Assembly: GCA_030448185.1 (NCBI GenBank) | Contig: JAUJNL010000010.1 | Span: 1-64,000 of the forward strand | DNA length: 64,000 bases | Direction of reading: 5' to 3' | Source: Cytophagales bacterium | GTDB taxonomy: Bacteria > Bacteroidota > Bacteroidia > Cytophagales > 172606-1 | Shown here: piece by piece, positions 39,715 to 48,260 of the stretch | Numbering within the stretch: the first letter of the stretch is position 1 | Layout of the letters: each line of letters starts with the position of its first letter | Translations under genes and position numbers: made by a program | The notes under the pieces: generated by a model | The model's input: the letters and a program-made list of their open reading frames with translations, nothing else | Database searches by the model: none | What the model was told of the DNA's origin: nothing

Positions 39715-40503
39715 TTAAATCACTTTCGCCTCGTTTCGCAGCAAGGTGATCAGTTCTTCGGCCCGTTCGGCGGGAATCATTTTCACGGTACCCTTCGGCG
39801 GAGGCAGTTCAAACTGGGCTACCGTGGTTACCGTCTCATTACTGGTAGGGTTTACCACCTGCAGGGGCTTGGTCCGGGCCGACATAATGCCGCGCATATT
39901 CGGGATTTTCCACTCGGCGATGGGTTCCTGGCAACCAGCCACGAAAGGCAGTTTTACTTCCAGGTATTCCTTACCCCCTTCAATCTCCCGCGTAATCTTT
40001 GCCAGCCCTCCCGTGATATCCACTTGCATCACCGGAGATACGGAAGGACTACCCAGCAGCTCGCCTCCCAGGCCATGACCCTGCCCTCCAGTGAAAGCAA
40101 GGGAGTCGCGGCCCACTACCTGCCCATGATCCTGACATCCATGTAACTGAATGGATTCGCGGCCCTTCAGGATCAGGTCATATGTATTGGTGCGGGCTAC
40201 TTCGGCAATTTGGGTGGCTACAAAATAGGCGTCTTCCGGATAAGCGTTTATCCGGATGGCATCATCGGCGCCGATAGCCAGTGCTTTCCGGATGGTAGGT
40301 TCCGTATCGGCCTCCCCTACGTTAAGGACCGTAACCGTTCCTCCGGAGGCTTCTTTCAGTTCAATGGCCCGGGCAAGGGCATAATCATCATAAGGGCCAA
40401 TGATATACTGCACTCCCGCCTTGTTAAGTTTGGTATTATTGTCAGTAAAAGAGATTTTGGAAGTCGTATCCGGAACGTGGGTGATGCAGACTAATATCTT
40501 CAT
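39715..40503 (-). CDS. etfB: Electron transfer flavoprotein subunit beta with internal duplication
   Basis: A protein of 262 residues from the ATG at 40503, chosen because MKILVCITHVPDTTSKISFT is the canonical N-terminus. Core motifs are GVQYIIGPYDDYALARAIEL, AIGADDAIRINAYPEDAYFV and the C-terminal signature IPNMRGIMSARTKPLQVV. Around residue 114-147 the nucleotide-binding loop is present twice: GRESIQLHGCQDHGQVV followed by GRDSLAFTGGQGHGLGG. Relatives I recall have one such block and about 245 residues, which matches a 17-residue insertion. The frame stays open. EtfB and EtfA form the heterodimer that binds FAD and AMP. Confidence 0.93.
   Translation of the reverse strand: MKILVCITHVPDTTSKISFTDNNTKLNKAGVQYIIGPYDDYALARAIELKEASGGTVTVLNVGEADTEPTIRKALAIGADDAIRINAYPEDAYFVATQIAEVARTNTYDLILKGRESIQLHGCQDHGQVVGRDSLAFTGGQGHGLGGELLGSPSVSPVMQVDITGGLAKITREIEGGKEYLEVKLPFVAGCQEPIAEWKIPNMRGIMSARTKPLQVVNPTSNETVTTVAQFELPPPKGTVKMIPAERAEELITLLRNEAKVI
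40063..40164 (-). repeat. 51-bp tandem duplication inside etfB
   Basis: Minus-strand units 40164-40114 and 40113-40063 both begin GGCCGCGA and share 35 of 51 bases. Both encode G-R-[ED]-S-[IL]-x3-G-x-Q-x-H-G. The divergence suggests it is not a fresh assembly artefact. Confidence 0.65.
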
Positions 40504-40595
40504 GAGTGTAAAGCTGATTGGATTGCAATATGGTACGGAAAAGGCCAAAGAAAGATTACCAGGACGTAATTTTCTAACCGATAGCCGCCTACGGA

Positions 40596-40625
40596 CAAAT
40601 ATAGACAACGGCCCTATATCCCCAA
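40596..40625 (-). promoter_or_regulatory. etfBA promoter
   Basis: On the minus strand, TTG (40623-40625), a 19-bp spacer and TATATTTG (40596-40603) match the Bacteroidota consensus TTG-N19/20-TAnnTTTG exactly. It lies about 93 bp upstream of the etfB start. No coding character is seen between it and 40504, nor in the rest of the gap to 41049. Confidence 0.7.
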
Positions 40626-40954
40626 AGATTTTAATTTTTTATTCAAAAAACCCTAAGGCACTATTAGTCATCTGCGCTATGAATCTTTATCCTCCGGTTC
40701 CTGGAAGGAGGGTTACAGGGCAGCAACGGCTATTGCGGAGTAGTTGAGCCCCAATCTTTGGGCCGGATTGTAAAAACGGAAACAGAATTAACGGGCCATA
40801 TACCCCTCAGCAGTAAAGAGAAGACAGGGGTTTGCTCCTTATTAAAGCGCCGTTTTGCTGGACCGGGCATGATTCTGTATAATTTTTCGTTCTCTTTTAA
40901 ACGCTTTATTTTGTTCAATAACCAAGTGACGTATCAAATTTTTACAAGAAATTA

Positions 40955-40985
40955 TTGTTTAAGGCATATATTTAACCTACCTTTA
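40955..40985 (+). promoter_or_regulatory. Candidate promoter for the 41.05-kb gene
   Basis: TTG at 40955-40957, a 20-bp spacer and TACCTTTA at 40978-40985 match the Bacteroidota promoter except for the final base. It is 64 bp upstream of the next start codon. Confidence 0.5.
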
Positions 40986-41049
40986 GTTAATCCATTACCA
41001 TTTTCGACTTCGGGTTAGCTAGTGTAATCGATCCGTTTAAAACTTACTT

Positions 41050-41481
41050 ATGCGTCCACTCCTCATCAATACCATCTTGCTGAACCGGGAACATACCAAC
41101 TACTGCTCCATTCATTACAATGGATTTCAGGATGTTACGTACCAGAGCTGGCAAGGCAACGTATCAACGGAAGAACTGGAGAAGGGTTACCATAGTTCGC
41201 TGGATGTGCTTTCCAAAACGTCCTGCTCCTGTGTAATTAATGATTGCAGTGCAATGGGCTTGGTAGAACCCGAAAACCTATCCTATGTTACGCATCAGTG
41301 GATTTCAGAGGCACTAGGCAAAGGAGTAAAATTTATCGCGCAGATCACCAGCGAAGAGGCGCCGGCTGCCCCATTTGCGGCCTTAAAAGCATTGTCCGTT
41401 ATAGAGGGAAACTTTGAGATTGAAATATTTGATAATGTTGATGAAGCCCTACACTGGATTTCTTTTAAAAACGAAGCTTGA
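41050..41481 (+). CDS. Conserved STAS/SpoIIAA-like hypothetical protein
   Basis: A 143-residue cytoplasmic protein with no membrane or signal segment. Its alternating pattern (VTYQSWQGNVSTEELEKGYH, CVINDCSAMGLVEPENL, KFIAQITSEEAPAAPFAALK, FEIEIFDNVDEALHWISF) resembles the alpha/beta SpoIIAA/STAS-like proteins common in Cytophagales; in those the stretch around the central Asp marks the loop after the second strand. Function unknown. It has its own promoter candidate and lies 81 bp upstream of the small TPR gene on the same strand. Confidence 0.7.
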   Translation: MRPLLINTILLNREHTNYCSIHYNGFQDVTYQSWQGNVSTEELEKGYHSSLDVLSKTSCSCVINDCSAMGLVEPENLSYVTHQWISEALGKGVKFIAQITSEEAPAAPFAALKALSVIEGNFEIEIFDNVDEALHWISFKNEA

Positions 41482-41562
41482 TTCACTCCGGTCTAAGTTA
41501 CGTATACTTTTGGCCTTTACGGGCCATTTTTTCATTTTAGCGGTTTATAACCGCCTTTTGCT

Positions 41563-41889
41563 ATGTCGCAAAACCGATTAGACCAGCTTTTGCGTTATTA
41601 CGAAGAAGATCCTAACGATCCTTTCACCCTGTACGCCATTGCTACTGAATACCGCTTTATTGATCTGGAAAAATCCCTTTTCTACTATCAGAAGCTGCTT
41701 TCTGAGCATCCGGATTACATCGGCACGTATTACCACGCGGGTAAACTGTACGCGGAAATGGGTCTTTTTGACCAAGCGGAAGAAACGTTTCAGAAAGGGA
41801 TTGAATTGAGTAAAGCCCGGGGAGAACGCAATGCGCACCGCGAATTGCAGGCCGCCTACCGGGAATTTCTGGATGAAAGGGAGGAATAA
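41563..41889 (+). CDS. Small TPR protein
   Basis: A 108-residue protein made of about two and a half tetratricopeptide repeats (DPNDPFTLYAIATEYRFID; HPDYIGTYYHAGKLYAEMGL; FDQAEETFQKGIELSKARGE), with no signal peptide. Proteins of this size and start (SQNRLDQLLRYYEEDPNDPF) are widely conserved in Bacteroidota with unknown role, probably protein-protein contacts. A TACTTTTG -7-like element lies about 50 bp upstream, without a well-spaced -33 box. Confidence 0.85.
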   Translation: MSQNRLDQLLRYYEEDPNDPFTLYAIATEYRFIDLEKSLFYYQKLLSEHPDYIGTYYHAGKLYAEMGLFDQAEETFQKGIELSKARGERNAHRELQAAYREFLDEREE

Positions 41890-41912
41890 GTGAATGGTAA
41901 TGGTAAATCTTG

Positions 41913-42050
41913 AATGATAAATGGGTATCGGGTATTCGTTATTGGGTATTGGTCAATAGTCATTGGGAAAAAGATTATTTAGGGAAAACTAATACCTGAT
42001 CCCCAATCTACCAATACCTGATCCCCAGTACCTAATACCCATTTATCATT
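41913..42050. repeat. Intergenic inverted repeat of GGTATTGG-type words
   Basis: Arms 41913-41952 and 42011-42050 (40 nt each) match in about 32 positions; the first 16 bases (AATGATAAATGGGTAT) are perfect. The arms are built from the words GGGTATTGG and GGTAATGG. It fills the gap between the small TPR gene and the convergent SDR gene, ending 13 bp before the SDR stop. Confidence 0.75.
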
Positions 42051-42063
42051 ACCGCACAAAGGA

Positions 42064-42825
42064 TTACTTCAGCGAAATAAAACCGCCATCAATTTCATAA
42101 TCGGCTCCAGTCACGAAAGAAGCCTCCTCTGAGCACAGGTACAAAGCCAGGAAGGCCATTTCTACGGGTTTGCCCATACGGCCAATGGGTTGGGTTTTGG
42201 AAAGTTTCTCAAACATTTCTTTTTCCTGCCCAGGATACGTTTTCCGCAGAAAGTCGTCCACGAAAGGTGTATGGACCCGGCCGGGTGAGATGCAGTTGCA
42301 GCGGATGCGCTGGTCTACGTAGTCACGGGCTACGGAAAGCGTCATCGTGCGGACGGCCCCTTTGGTCATGGAATAGGCAAACCGATCCGGGATGCCTACC
42401 GTAGCGGCTACTGAAGCCAGATTCAGAATCACCCCTCCCCCATTAGTCTTCATTTGCTCCACCGCGGCCTGCATGCAATTATACACGCCTTTTACATTCA
42501 CCCGAAACAAGCGGTCAAAATCAGCCTCCGGAGTAGTATCCAGCTTGCCAATGTGCGATATTCCGGCACTGTTGACGAGAATATGCACCGGACCGATCTG
42601 GGCAAATAGTTCTTTGACTGCAGTCTGATTGGATACGTCACAGCGGTGGAACGAAGCTTTTTGGCCTTTCTTCTCCATTTCGGCGACGGTTTCTTGTCCA
42701 CCGGTCTCATTCAGGTCAAAAATGGCAACCTGGGCGCCTTGCTGGCCAAACAATTGAGCAATAGCTTGCCCGATTCCACTGCCGCCGCCCGTAACGACAG
42801 CCATTTTTCCAGTTAAGTCAAACAT
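42064..42825 (-). CDS. Short-chain dehydrogenase/reductase
   Basis: A 253-residue NAD(P)-dependent classical SDR. Motifs: cofactor loop VVTGGGSGIGQAIAQLFG (about 11-28), acidic FDLNE at the end of strand 2 favouring NAD(H), NSAG, catalytic Ser in ILNLASVAATVG, YxxxK as YSMTK (about 152-156), and a C-terminal TGADYEIDGGF. It sits at the end of the hexuronate locus, downstream of uxaA, and no classical uxuB (fructuronate reductase) is present, so it may supply that step. Its sequence also resembles sugar-acid dehydrogenases of the 2-keto-3-deoxy-fuconate type. Substrate not settled. Confidence 0.88.
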   Translation of the reverse strand: MFDLTGKMAVVTGGGSGIGQAIAQLFGQQGAQVAIFDLNETGGQETVAEMEKKGQKASFHRCDVSNQTAVKELFAQIGPVHILVNSAGISHIGKLDTTPEADFDRLFRVNVKGVYNCMQAAVEQMKTNGGGVILNLASVAATVGIPDRFAYSMTKGAVRTMTLSVARDYVDQRIRCNCISPGRVHTPFVDDFLRKTYPGQEKEMFEKLSKTQPIGRMGKPVEMAFLALYLCSEEASFVTGADYEIDGGFISLK

Positions 42826-42859
42826 ATTTATAGCTTAGCTTCAAGTAGTTATAGAGCAA

Positions 42860-42893
42860 GGTATAGATCAGGTGCATTGCCCTGATCTATACC
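42860..42893. promoter_or_regulatory. Perfect 13-bp inverted repeat upstream of the SDR gene
   Basis: GGTATAGATCAGG (42860-42872) and its complement (42881-42893) flank an 8-nt loop, 35 bp upstream of the SDR start. Without a T-tract it could be an operator or leader hairpin; it also lies downstream of uxaA. Confidence 0.45.
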
Positions 42894-43164
42894 TCATTCC
42901 TGGTGGATGGTTCCTTTAAACTATGATGGAAGTTGTTCTTCAGCAAGAACCGGTAGATAAAGTAGGGAGACAAAAGCTTTTGGCATTCGGAAAATACTAA
43001 ACTAGTTACAATAGACTTGTTCTCCCCTGTTTTTCAGCTACTTACCTATTTAAGGCCTCTAACCACCCCTAACCCCTCCTTGGAAAAAGGAGGGGAATTA
43101 CAGGTTTCTACCCATACTATCTCCTTATGTAGTTTAACTCCCCTCCTAAGATTAGAAACCCTTT

Positions 43165-43214
43165 AGGGTACGGAGGCGGGAGCCGAACGTACCGGACGCA
43201 GTCCTGCGAAGCTA
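43165..43214 (-). repeat. Dispersed 50-bp repeat, copy A, in a repeat-rich gap
   Basis: The reverse complement of this segment is 44/50 identical to 32977-33026. The surrounding gap 42894-43319 holds no gene. It also contains a hairpin CCCCTCCTT (43073-43081) with AAGGAGGGG (43087-43095), and an outer pair AACCACCCCT / AGGGGTGGTT near 43061 and 43221, so copy A sits inside a larger palindromic unit. Confidence 0.7.
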
Positions 43215-43319
43215 ACGGGCAGGGGTGGTTGATGCTGCAACTTATTGATATGCAAATCAGAACCAGTCTAATCAATTAGGTATGCTCCTACTTCTGACTT
43301 CATACTTCCCGTTTCCTAT

Positions 43320-44972
43320 CTACAGGGACACGCCGCGTTTCCAGGGTATAAAATCATCCTGGCCTAATTGCACTGATTTAGGAGTTACTTCCCCGCTGGC
43401 CGCCTTGATGCAGTATTCCAATATCTCCTCGCCCTTGCTTTCGATGGTCGCTTCCCCGGTAATAATATCGCCGGTGTTAATGTCAATGATATCAGCCATG
43501 CGGCGGGCAAGGGAAGTATTGGTGGCAATTTTAATTACCGGGCAAACCGGATTTCCGGTAGGCGTGCCTAAGCCAGTCGTGAACACAATCAGCGTGGCTC
43601 CGGAACTGGTTTTACCCGTGGTGGCTTCTACATCGTTGCCCGGTGTGCAAACAAGACTCAGCCCGGGCTTCCGGACGGCTTCTGTGTAGTCCAATACGTC
43701 AATGATGGGCGCAGTGCCGCCTTTTTTAGCCGCCCCCGCCGATTTGATGGCATCCGTGATTAATCCGTCCCGGATATTGCCGGGGGAAGGATTGGCGTAG
43801 AAACCTGACCCTGCTGCTTCTGCCTGTGCTGCGTACGACTTCATCAGCCGGACAAATTTATCGGCTACCTCATTATTTATGCAACGGTCCGCGAGTTCCT
43901 GCTCCACGCCGCATAATTCCGGAAATTCGGCCAGCAGTACCGATCCGCCCAGAGCAACCAGCAGATCGGAAGCGTAACCAACCGCCGGATTAGCTGAAAT
44001 GCCCGAGAATCCATCGGAGCCGCCGCACTTTACACCGAGCACCATCTTATTGAGCGGGGCGGGTTTACGGGTTTGTTTATTAGCCTCCACTAGTCCCACA
44101 AAGGTTTGCTTAATAGCCGCCGCAATCAGGCTCTCTTCCGACTGGCTCTTTTGCTGCTCATACATGTATAGTGGTTTGTCGAAAGCAGGATTTCGTTTCA
44201 GAATTTCCTGGCGGAATTCATCGAGTTGCAGGTGCTGACAGCCCAGACTCAGAACGGTTACGCCGGCCACATTCGGATGGTCCGCGTAGGAGGCCAGCAG
44301 GGCACTGAGCACCGCCGAGTCCTGCCGGGTACCCCCGCAGCCGCCCTGGTGCGTGAGGAACTTGATGCCATCAATATTCGGAAAAACCCGTTTGGTGTGG
44401 AAATGCTCTTCGTTTACCTGCAAGTCGGTTTCCAGCATCATCTCCAGTGACTGTCCGTTCTGATACAGGTTAATAAGCTGACGGGCGTAGTTTTTATACT
44501 TCTCCGATTGGCCGTAACCGAGTTCTTTGTTCAATGCCTCCCGGATCACGTCCAGGTTGCGGTTTTCGCAAAATACGGTAGGAATAAACAGCCAGTAGTT
44601 AGCTGTCCCTACCCGTCCATCGTTGCGGTGGTAACCCATAAAGGTCCGGTTTTGCCACGTGGTTACGTCCGGGGCCTGCCAGCGGTATTCTTTCTGCTTG
44701 CCCCAATAATCGGAAGCCGCGTGTTTCACATTATGGGTATGAATCAAGCCGCCCCGCGGAACTTCGTAAAGGGCTTTCCCTACCAGCACCCCATACATAA
44801 TGATTTCCTCCCCTGGTTGCAGGGCGCTAGTTACAAATTTATGTTTCTGAGGAATATGGTCAGCCAGGGTATACACCTCTCCGCCAAACCCAATTTGTTC
44901 CCCTTTTTTCAAGTCAGTCAGCGCCACCATCACATTGTCATCCGGGTGGACTTTAAGCACTCTCTTATCCAT
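43320..44972 (-). CDS. uxaA: Altronate dehydratase
   Basis: A protein of 550 residues from the ATG at 44972. It converts D-altronate to 2-keto-3-deoxygluconate in galacturonate breakdown. The N-terminal SAF domain (about 1-95: VLKVHPDDNVMVALTDLKKG, VPRGGLIHTHNVKHA) is fused to the large UxaA domain with GYHRNDGRVGTANYWLFIPT, THQGGCGGTRQDSAVLSALL, LGVKCGGSDGFSGISANPAV, and the C-terminal IKIATNTSLARRMADIIDIN. Cys and His residues in these motifs bind the active-site iron. Length is normal for the N+C fusion form. It is intact and in line with exuT, eda and kdgK. Confidence 0.95.
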   Translation of the reverse strand: MDKRVLKVHPDDNVMVALTDLKKGEQIGFGGEVYTLADHIPQKHKFVTSALQPGEEIIMYGVLVGKALYEVPRGGLIHTHNVKHAASDYWGKQKEYRWQAPDVTTWQNRTFMGYHRNDGRVGTANYWLFIPTVFCENRNLDVIREALNKELGYGQSEKYKNYARQLINLYQNGQSLEMMLETDLQVNEEHFHTKRVFPNIDGIKFLTHQGGCGGTRQDSAVLSALLASYADHPNVAGVTVLSLGCQHLQLDEFRQEILKRNPAFDKPLYMYEQQKSQSEESLIAAAIKQTFVGLVEANKQTRKPAPLNKMVLGVKCGGSDGFSGISANPAVGYASDLLVALGGSVLLAEFPELCGVEQELADRCINNEVADKFVRLMKSYAAQAEAAGSGFYANPSPGNIRDGLITDAIKSAGAAKKGGTAPIIDVLDYTEAVRKPGLSLVCTPGNDVEATTGKTSSGATLIVFTTGLGTPTGNPVCPVIKIATNTSLARRMADIIDINTGDIITGEATIESKGEEILEYCIKAASGEVTPKSVQLGQDDFIPWKRGVSL

Positions 44973-45052
44973 AGAAGTAATTAATTGCTGAAATGGTATG
45001 TATCCGCAAGATGGAAAATTTTTGGACTTTAAACGGGTGAATTTAGCAATTA

Positions 45053-45468
45053 TCACGAACACTGATACACTCCCTCCGGACTAACCCTCAAGCGGGGCAA
45101 CTGCCGGTGTTTCTCAAACCAATTATAGCCCGTTTTTAAATTCTGCCGGAACCGAATGAGTTGTGGGTCCGCCTGGTGCTTCTGACGCAACCACTGCCAG
45201 TTATCCGCAGAAAGCCGGGCCGGAAAAATATGGACGGGTATCTTACGGCCGCCCTCCCGGGTTTCAACGGCTAGTACATACAGTTCCCGGATCTTATCAT
45301 CCGTAAGGGGTAAGCAACCGATGGTGATACAAGCACCGTGGATGAAAATATCGCCTCCCGGGTCGCTGGCACCGCAGCGTTTCAAGTCCGCAGCATTCGG
45401 ATAATTGATCCCCAGCGAAAGATGAAAACTACTATTGGGATTGTACTTATCGAAAAGTTCTTTTCATC
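45053..45468 (-). pseudogene. L,D-transpeptidase (YkuD) C-terminal remnant
   Basis: Only the catalytic C-terminal part is present: FHLSLGINYPNAADLKRCG, GGDIFIHGACITIGCLPLTD (HG and the catalytic Cys in the S-x-G-C-type motif, here TIGC), and ELYVLAVETREGG. The frame opens after a TGA at about 45469; the N-terminal signal and first half of the domain, normally about 100 more residues, are missing. Immediately upstream is an inverted repeat (CTTTTCATCCGT / ACGGATGAAAAG), a plausible deletion junction. An intact enzyme would cross-link peptidoglycan. It interrupts the hexuronate gene series between exuT and uxaA. Confidence 0.72.
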
Positions 45469-45523
45469 CGTTTGCTCGAAACATACGGATGAAAAGATAG
45501 TAAAAAGAGAGCTGCCACCAATC

Positions 45524-45552
45524 AAAAAAGGACAGGTGTAAAATGCCTGTCC
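45524..45552 (-). terminator. Terminator after exuT
   Basis: On the minus strand, GGACAGG (45552-45546) pairs with CCTGTCC (45536-45530) around a 9-nt loop, and a T6 run follows (plus-strand A6 at 45524-45529). It is 35 bp past the exuT stop. Confidence 0.82.
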
Positions 45553-45586
45553 TGCTGGTATGCAATATGCCTCTCTATCAGGGCAA

Positions 45587-46990
45587 TCAGATGACCACTG
45601 CTTTCATTCGTGGTACCAGAGACTTCATCACGGTCCAGGCAATGACGTAAGCCACTGCACAAATCGTAAACATGATCGTGTATCCGGTTTCAATGTGCCC
45701 CTGAGCCTTGTAATAATCAAATAAATACCCCCCCAGTTTGGTCATGAATACACCGCCCAATCCGCCGGCCATGCCACCGATACCGACCACGGAGGCTACA
45801 CTCTTTCTGGGAAACATGTCCGAAACGGTGGTAAAGATGTTGGCTGACCAGGCCTGATGCGCCGAGGCCCCAATGCCAATCAGCAATACCGGGAACCAGA
45901 AGCTGATCGAGCCGAGGGGTTGAGCCGCCAGTACCACCAATGGAATCAGAGCGATGATCAGCATGGCTTTCATACGACCGTCATACGGATTGTATCCCTT
46001 ATTGATAAAATAGGTCGGGAACCAGCCCCCGCCGATGCTCCCGAACATGGTCATACTGTACAAAACAGCCAGTGGTAATTGAATCTGGGTGCCGGTCATG
46101 CCGTATTGGGCTTTCAGATAGGCGGGCAACCAGAACAAGAAAAACCACCATACGCCGTCAGTCATGAACTTACCAAAGGCAAACGACCAGGTTTGCTTGT
46201 ATTTAAGCAGGGTGAACCAGGATACTTTTTCGGCGGCTTCCGGTGAATTAGGCTTCAGTTCTTGTTCCTGATCGCTGTTGATATAAGCTCTTTCCGCCGG
46301 ACTTAGCCGCTTTTGCTCGGCTGGCTTATCGTAGAAAAAAAACCAGAAGAGTAACCAGAGGAAACCGATAGCGCCGATAATCCAGAAAGCCGATTCCCAG
46401 CCCCAGAGGGAAGCAATCCAGGGAACGGTGATAGGAGCCAGAATAGCTCCTACGTTGGTACCTGAGTTGAATATACCCGTAGCAAACGACCGTTCCCGTT
46501 TCGGAAAGTATTCAGCAGTAGCCTTAATAGCCGCCGGGAAGTTACCGGCTTCCCCAAAACCTAATACGGCCCTGGCGATCATAAATCCCCATACCGATAC
46601 CGAAACGGCAGTTAAACCCAGGAAGGCGGCCACCGGTAAAAACAGAGCGCCCAGCGTCTCGGCGTAGGCGTGCATGATTGCTCCTATCGACCAGATAATC
46701 AAAGCAATGGCGTATCCCCATTTTGTACCCAAACGATCCACAAAACGTCCGGCAAACAACATAGAAATGGCGTAAACAAACTGAAAAACGGCGGCAATAT
46801 TAGCGTAGTCTGTATTTGACCAACCAAACCGTTCGGCCAGTAAAGGCTGCAGCAGGCTAAGTACCTGCCGATCCAGATAATTTACCGTAGTGGCAAAAAA
46901 CAGGAGGGCGCAGATCGTCCAGCGATACTTGCCCACGGGAACAGTTTGTCCGGTTTGTTCTTTCGGTAAAACGGAATTAGTGGTTTGCAT
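45587..46990 (-). CDS. exuT: Hexuronate transporter (MFS, ExuT-like)
   Basis: A 467-residue major facilitator permease with 12 helices, of the anion:cation symporter family that imports glucuronate and galacturonate. Diagnostic segments are YRWTICALLFFATTVNYLDR near the N-terminus, LFAGRFVDRLGTKWGY (MFS motif A), ARAVLGFGEAGNFPAAIKA, and ERSFATGIFNSGTNVGAILA. It lies 114 bp downstream of eda in the same direction and is followed by a terminator, so it probably ends a kdgK-GNAT-eda-exuT transcript. Intact, normal length. Confidence 0.93.
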   Translation of the reverse strand: MQTTNSVLPKEQTGQTVPVGKYRWTICALLFFATTVNYLDRQVLSLLQPLLAERFGWSNTDYANIAAVFQFVYAISMLFAGRFVDRLGTKWGYAIALIIWSIGAIMHAYAETLGALFLPVAAFLGLTAVSVSVWGFMIARAVLGFGEAGNFPAAIKATAEYFPKRERSFATGIFNSGTNVGAILAPITVPWIASLWGWESAFWIIGAIGFLWLLFWFFFYDKPAEQKRLSPAERAYINSDQEQELKPNSPEAAEKVSWFTLLKYKQTWSFAFGKFMTDGVWWFFLFWLPAYLKAQYGMTGTQIQLPLAVLYSMTMFGSIGGGWFPTYFINKGYNPYDGRMKAMLIIALIPLVVLAAQPLGSISFWFPVLLIGIGASAHQAWSANIFTTVSDMFPRKSVASVVGIGGMAGGLGGVFMTKLGGYLFDYYKAQGHIETGYTIMFTICAVAYVIAWTVMKSLVPRMKAVVI

Positions 46991-47104
46991 AAAAATGGAG
47001 TTAAAAAGAAATGGGAGGATAAACAGGAAACCGGATTGACAAACGGTAAATTAAACCCGATTTTAGCTATTTCCAATATTTTATTGACTAAAATATAGCC
47101 TACT

Positions 47105-47770
47105 CTATTTGAGCCGCGATACAATGGCCATGGTATCGGTCACTTTTTCCCGGATGGCATCAAAATTTTTAGCCTTCAGCATTTCTTTGGGAAACAGCTG
47201 ACTGCCAATACCCACGCTGGTAGCTCCGGCCGAAAACCATTTCCGTAGATTTTCCTCTTCGGGCTCTACACCTCCCGTTACAATCACGCTGCTCCAGGGC
47301 ATAGGTCCCTTGAGGGCGGCCACGAATTCGGGACCCAGCACATTCCCAGGAAATACCTTGATGATTTCTGCCCCCAACTCTTCGGCCCGGGAGATCTCGG
47401 TAAGGGAACTGGCTCCTGGTATCCAGGCTATTTTACGGCGGTGACATACTGTGGCTACATCTTCTTTAATGAGGGGCTGCACAATAAAATCAGCTCCTAA
47501 CTGGATGTATAAAGCGGCGGTAGCTGCGTCCAGGATAGTCCCGATTCCCAGCATCATTTCCGGAAAATGGGCAGCCGCGAATTTATTTAATTCCGAGAAG
47601 ATTTCGTGGGCGTAATCACCCCGGTTCGTAAACTCAAAAACCCGGATGCCACCCTGATAACAAGCCTGCAGAACCCCTTTACAAACTTCAATGTCATTAT
47701 GATAAAACACCGGGACGATACGAGTCTCGGCCATTTGCTGGTATACTTGAATGCGGGTGAAGCGGGGCAT
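47105..47770 (-). CDS. eda: KDPG/KHG aldolase
   Basis: A 221-residue bifunctional 4-hydroxy-2-oxoglutarate / 2-dehydro-3-deoxyphosphogluconate aldolase. It splits KDPG to pyruvate and glyceraldehyde-3-phosphate, the last step of this pathway. The TIM-barrel landmarks are IVPVFYHNDIEVCKGVLQAC, IRVFEFTNRGDY (with the active Glu), GIGTILDAATAALYIQLGAD, WIPGASSLTEI, the Schiff-base Lys in IIKVFPGNVLGPEFVAAL, and VTGGVEPEEENLRKWFSAGA. It lies 46 bp downstream of the GNAT gene. Confidence 0.94.
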   Translation of the reverse strand: MPRFTRIQVYQQMAETRIVPVFYHNDIEVCKGVLQACYQGGIRVFEFTNRGDYAHEIFSELNKFAAAHFPEMMLGIGTILDAATAALYIQLGADFIVQPLIKEDVATVCHRRKIAWIPGASSLTEISRAEELGAEIIKVFPGNVLGPEFVAALKGPMPWSSVIVTGGVEPEEENLRKWFSAGATSVGIGSQLFPKEMLKAKNFDAIREKVTDTMAIVSRLK

Positions 47771-47816
47771 GAGTAGTTTGATTAATTAGTTGAAGTGGCT
47801 ATGAACTGAGGTACTA

Positions 47817-48260
47817 TTATAATTCTTTCAGCAACCAGATTCGGTACTCAGGCAGGCTTTCCCGAGACTCTACGGCAGTGATATGAAAACCACGTCCCAA
47901 GGCAAACTGAAGCATTGCTTTGTGCCGGTTCAGAGTTTTAAAGCGAATAGCTTGATAGCCATGTTCACGAACCCATTGCTCCTGCCTTTCAGCCAGTTTT
48001 TCGGCAATACCCCGGCGACGGTACTCGGGCAGTACACCTCCCATCCAGCTATAGAATGAACCATCCTCCGTCCGTTGGTAACCGGCTTTGAACCCAACCG
48101 CTTTACCTTCTGCTTCGGCTACCAGTATCAGGTGTTTACCATTCTTAAACCGATCCTCATAAACCGAAGCCGGGTAAGGCGAATAAAATTCGGCTAGCTG
48201 ACCAGTCAGGGTAACGATTTCGGCAATGGTTCCTTGGCGGATCAGAATAGCATCCGCCAT
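47817..48260 (-). CDS. GNAT-family N-acetyltransferase
   Basis: A 147-residue acetyl-CoA-dependent acetyltransferase. The acetyl-CoA-binding motif A reads GVLPEYRRRGIAEKLAERQ (R-R-x-G-I-A loop), preceded by the strand HLILVAEAEGKAVGFKAGYQ. The ATG at 48260 overlaps the kdgK stop (TGATG), indicating translational coupling; a GTG at 48263 would add one residue. The target is unknown. Its place inside the hexuronate operon does not reveal a role. Confidence 0.88.
   Translation of the reverse strand: MADAILIRQGTIAEIVTLTGQLAEFYSPYPASVYEDRFKNGKHLILVAEAEGKAVGFKAGYQRTEDGSFYSWMGGVLPEYRRRGIAEKLAERQEQWVREHGYQAIRFKTLNRHKAMLQFALGRGFHITAVESRESLPEYRIWLLKEL

Noticed and set aside
40730-40918. Small minus-strand open frame between etfB and the STAS-like gene
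   Set aside because: No start context, domain or conservation cue, and it lies next to the mapped promoter elements; probably chance.
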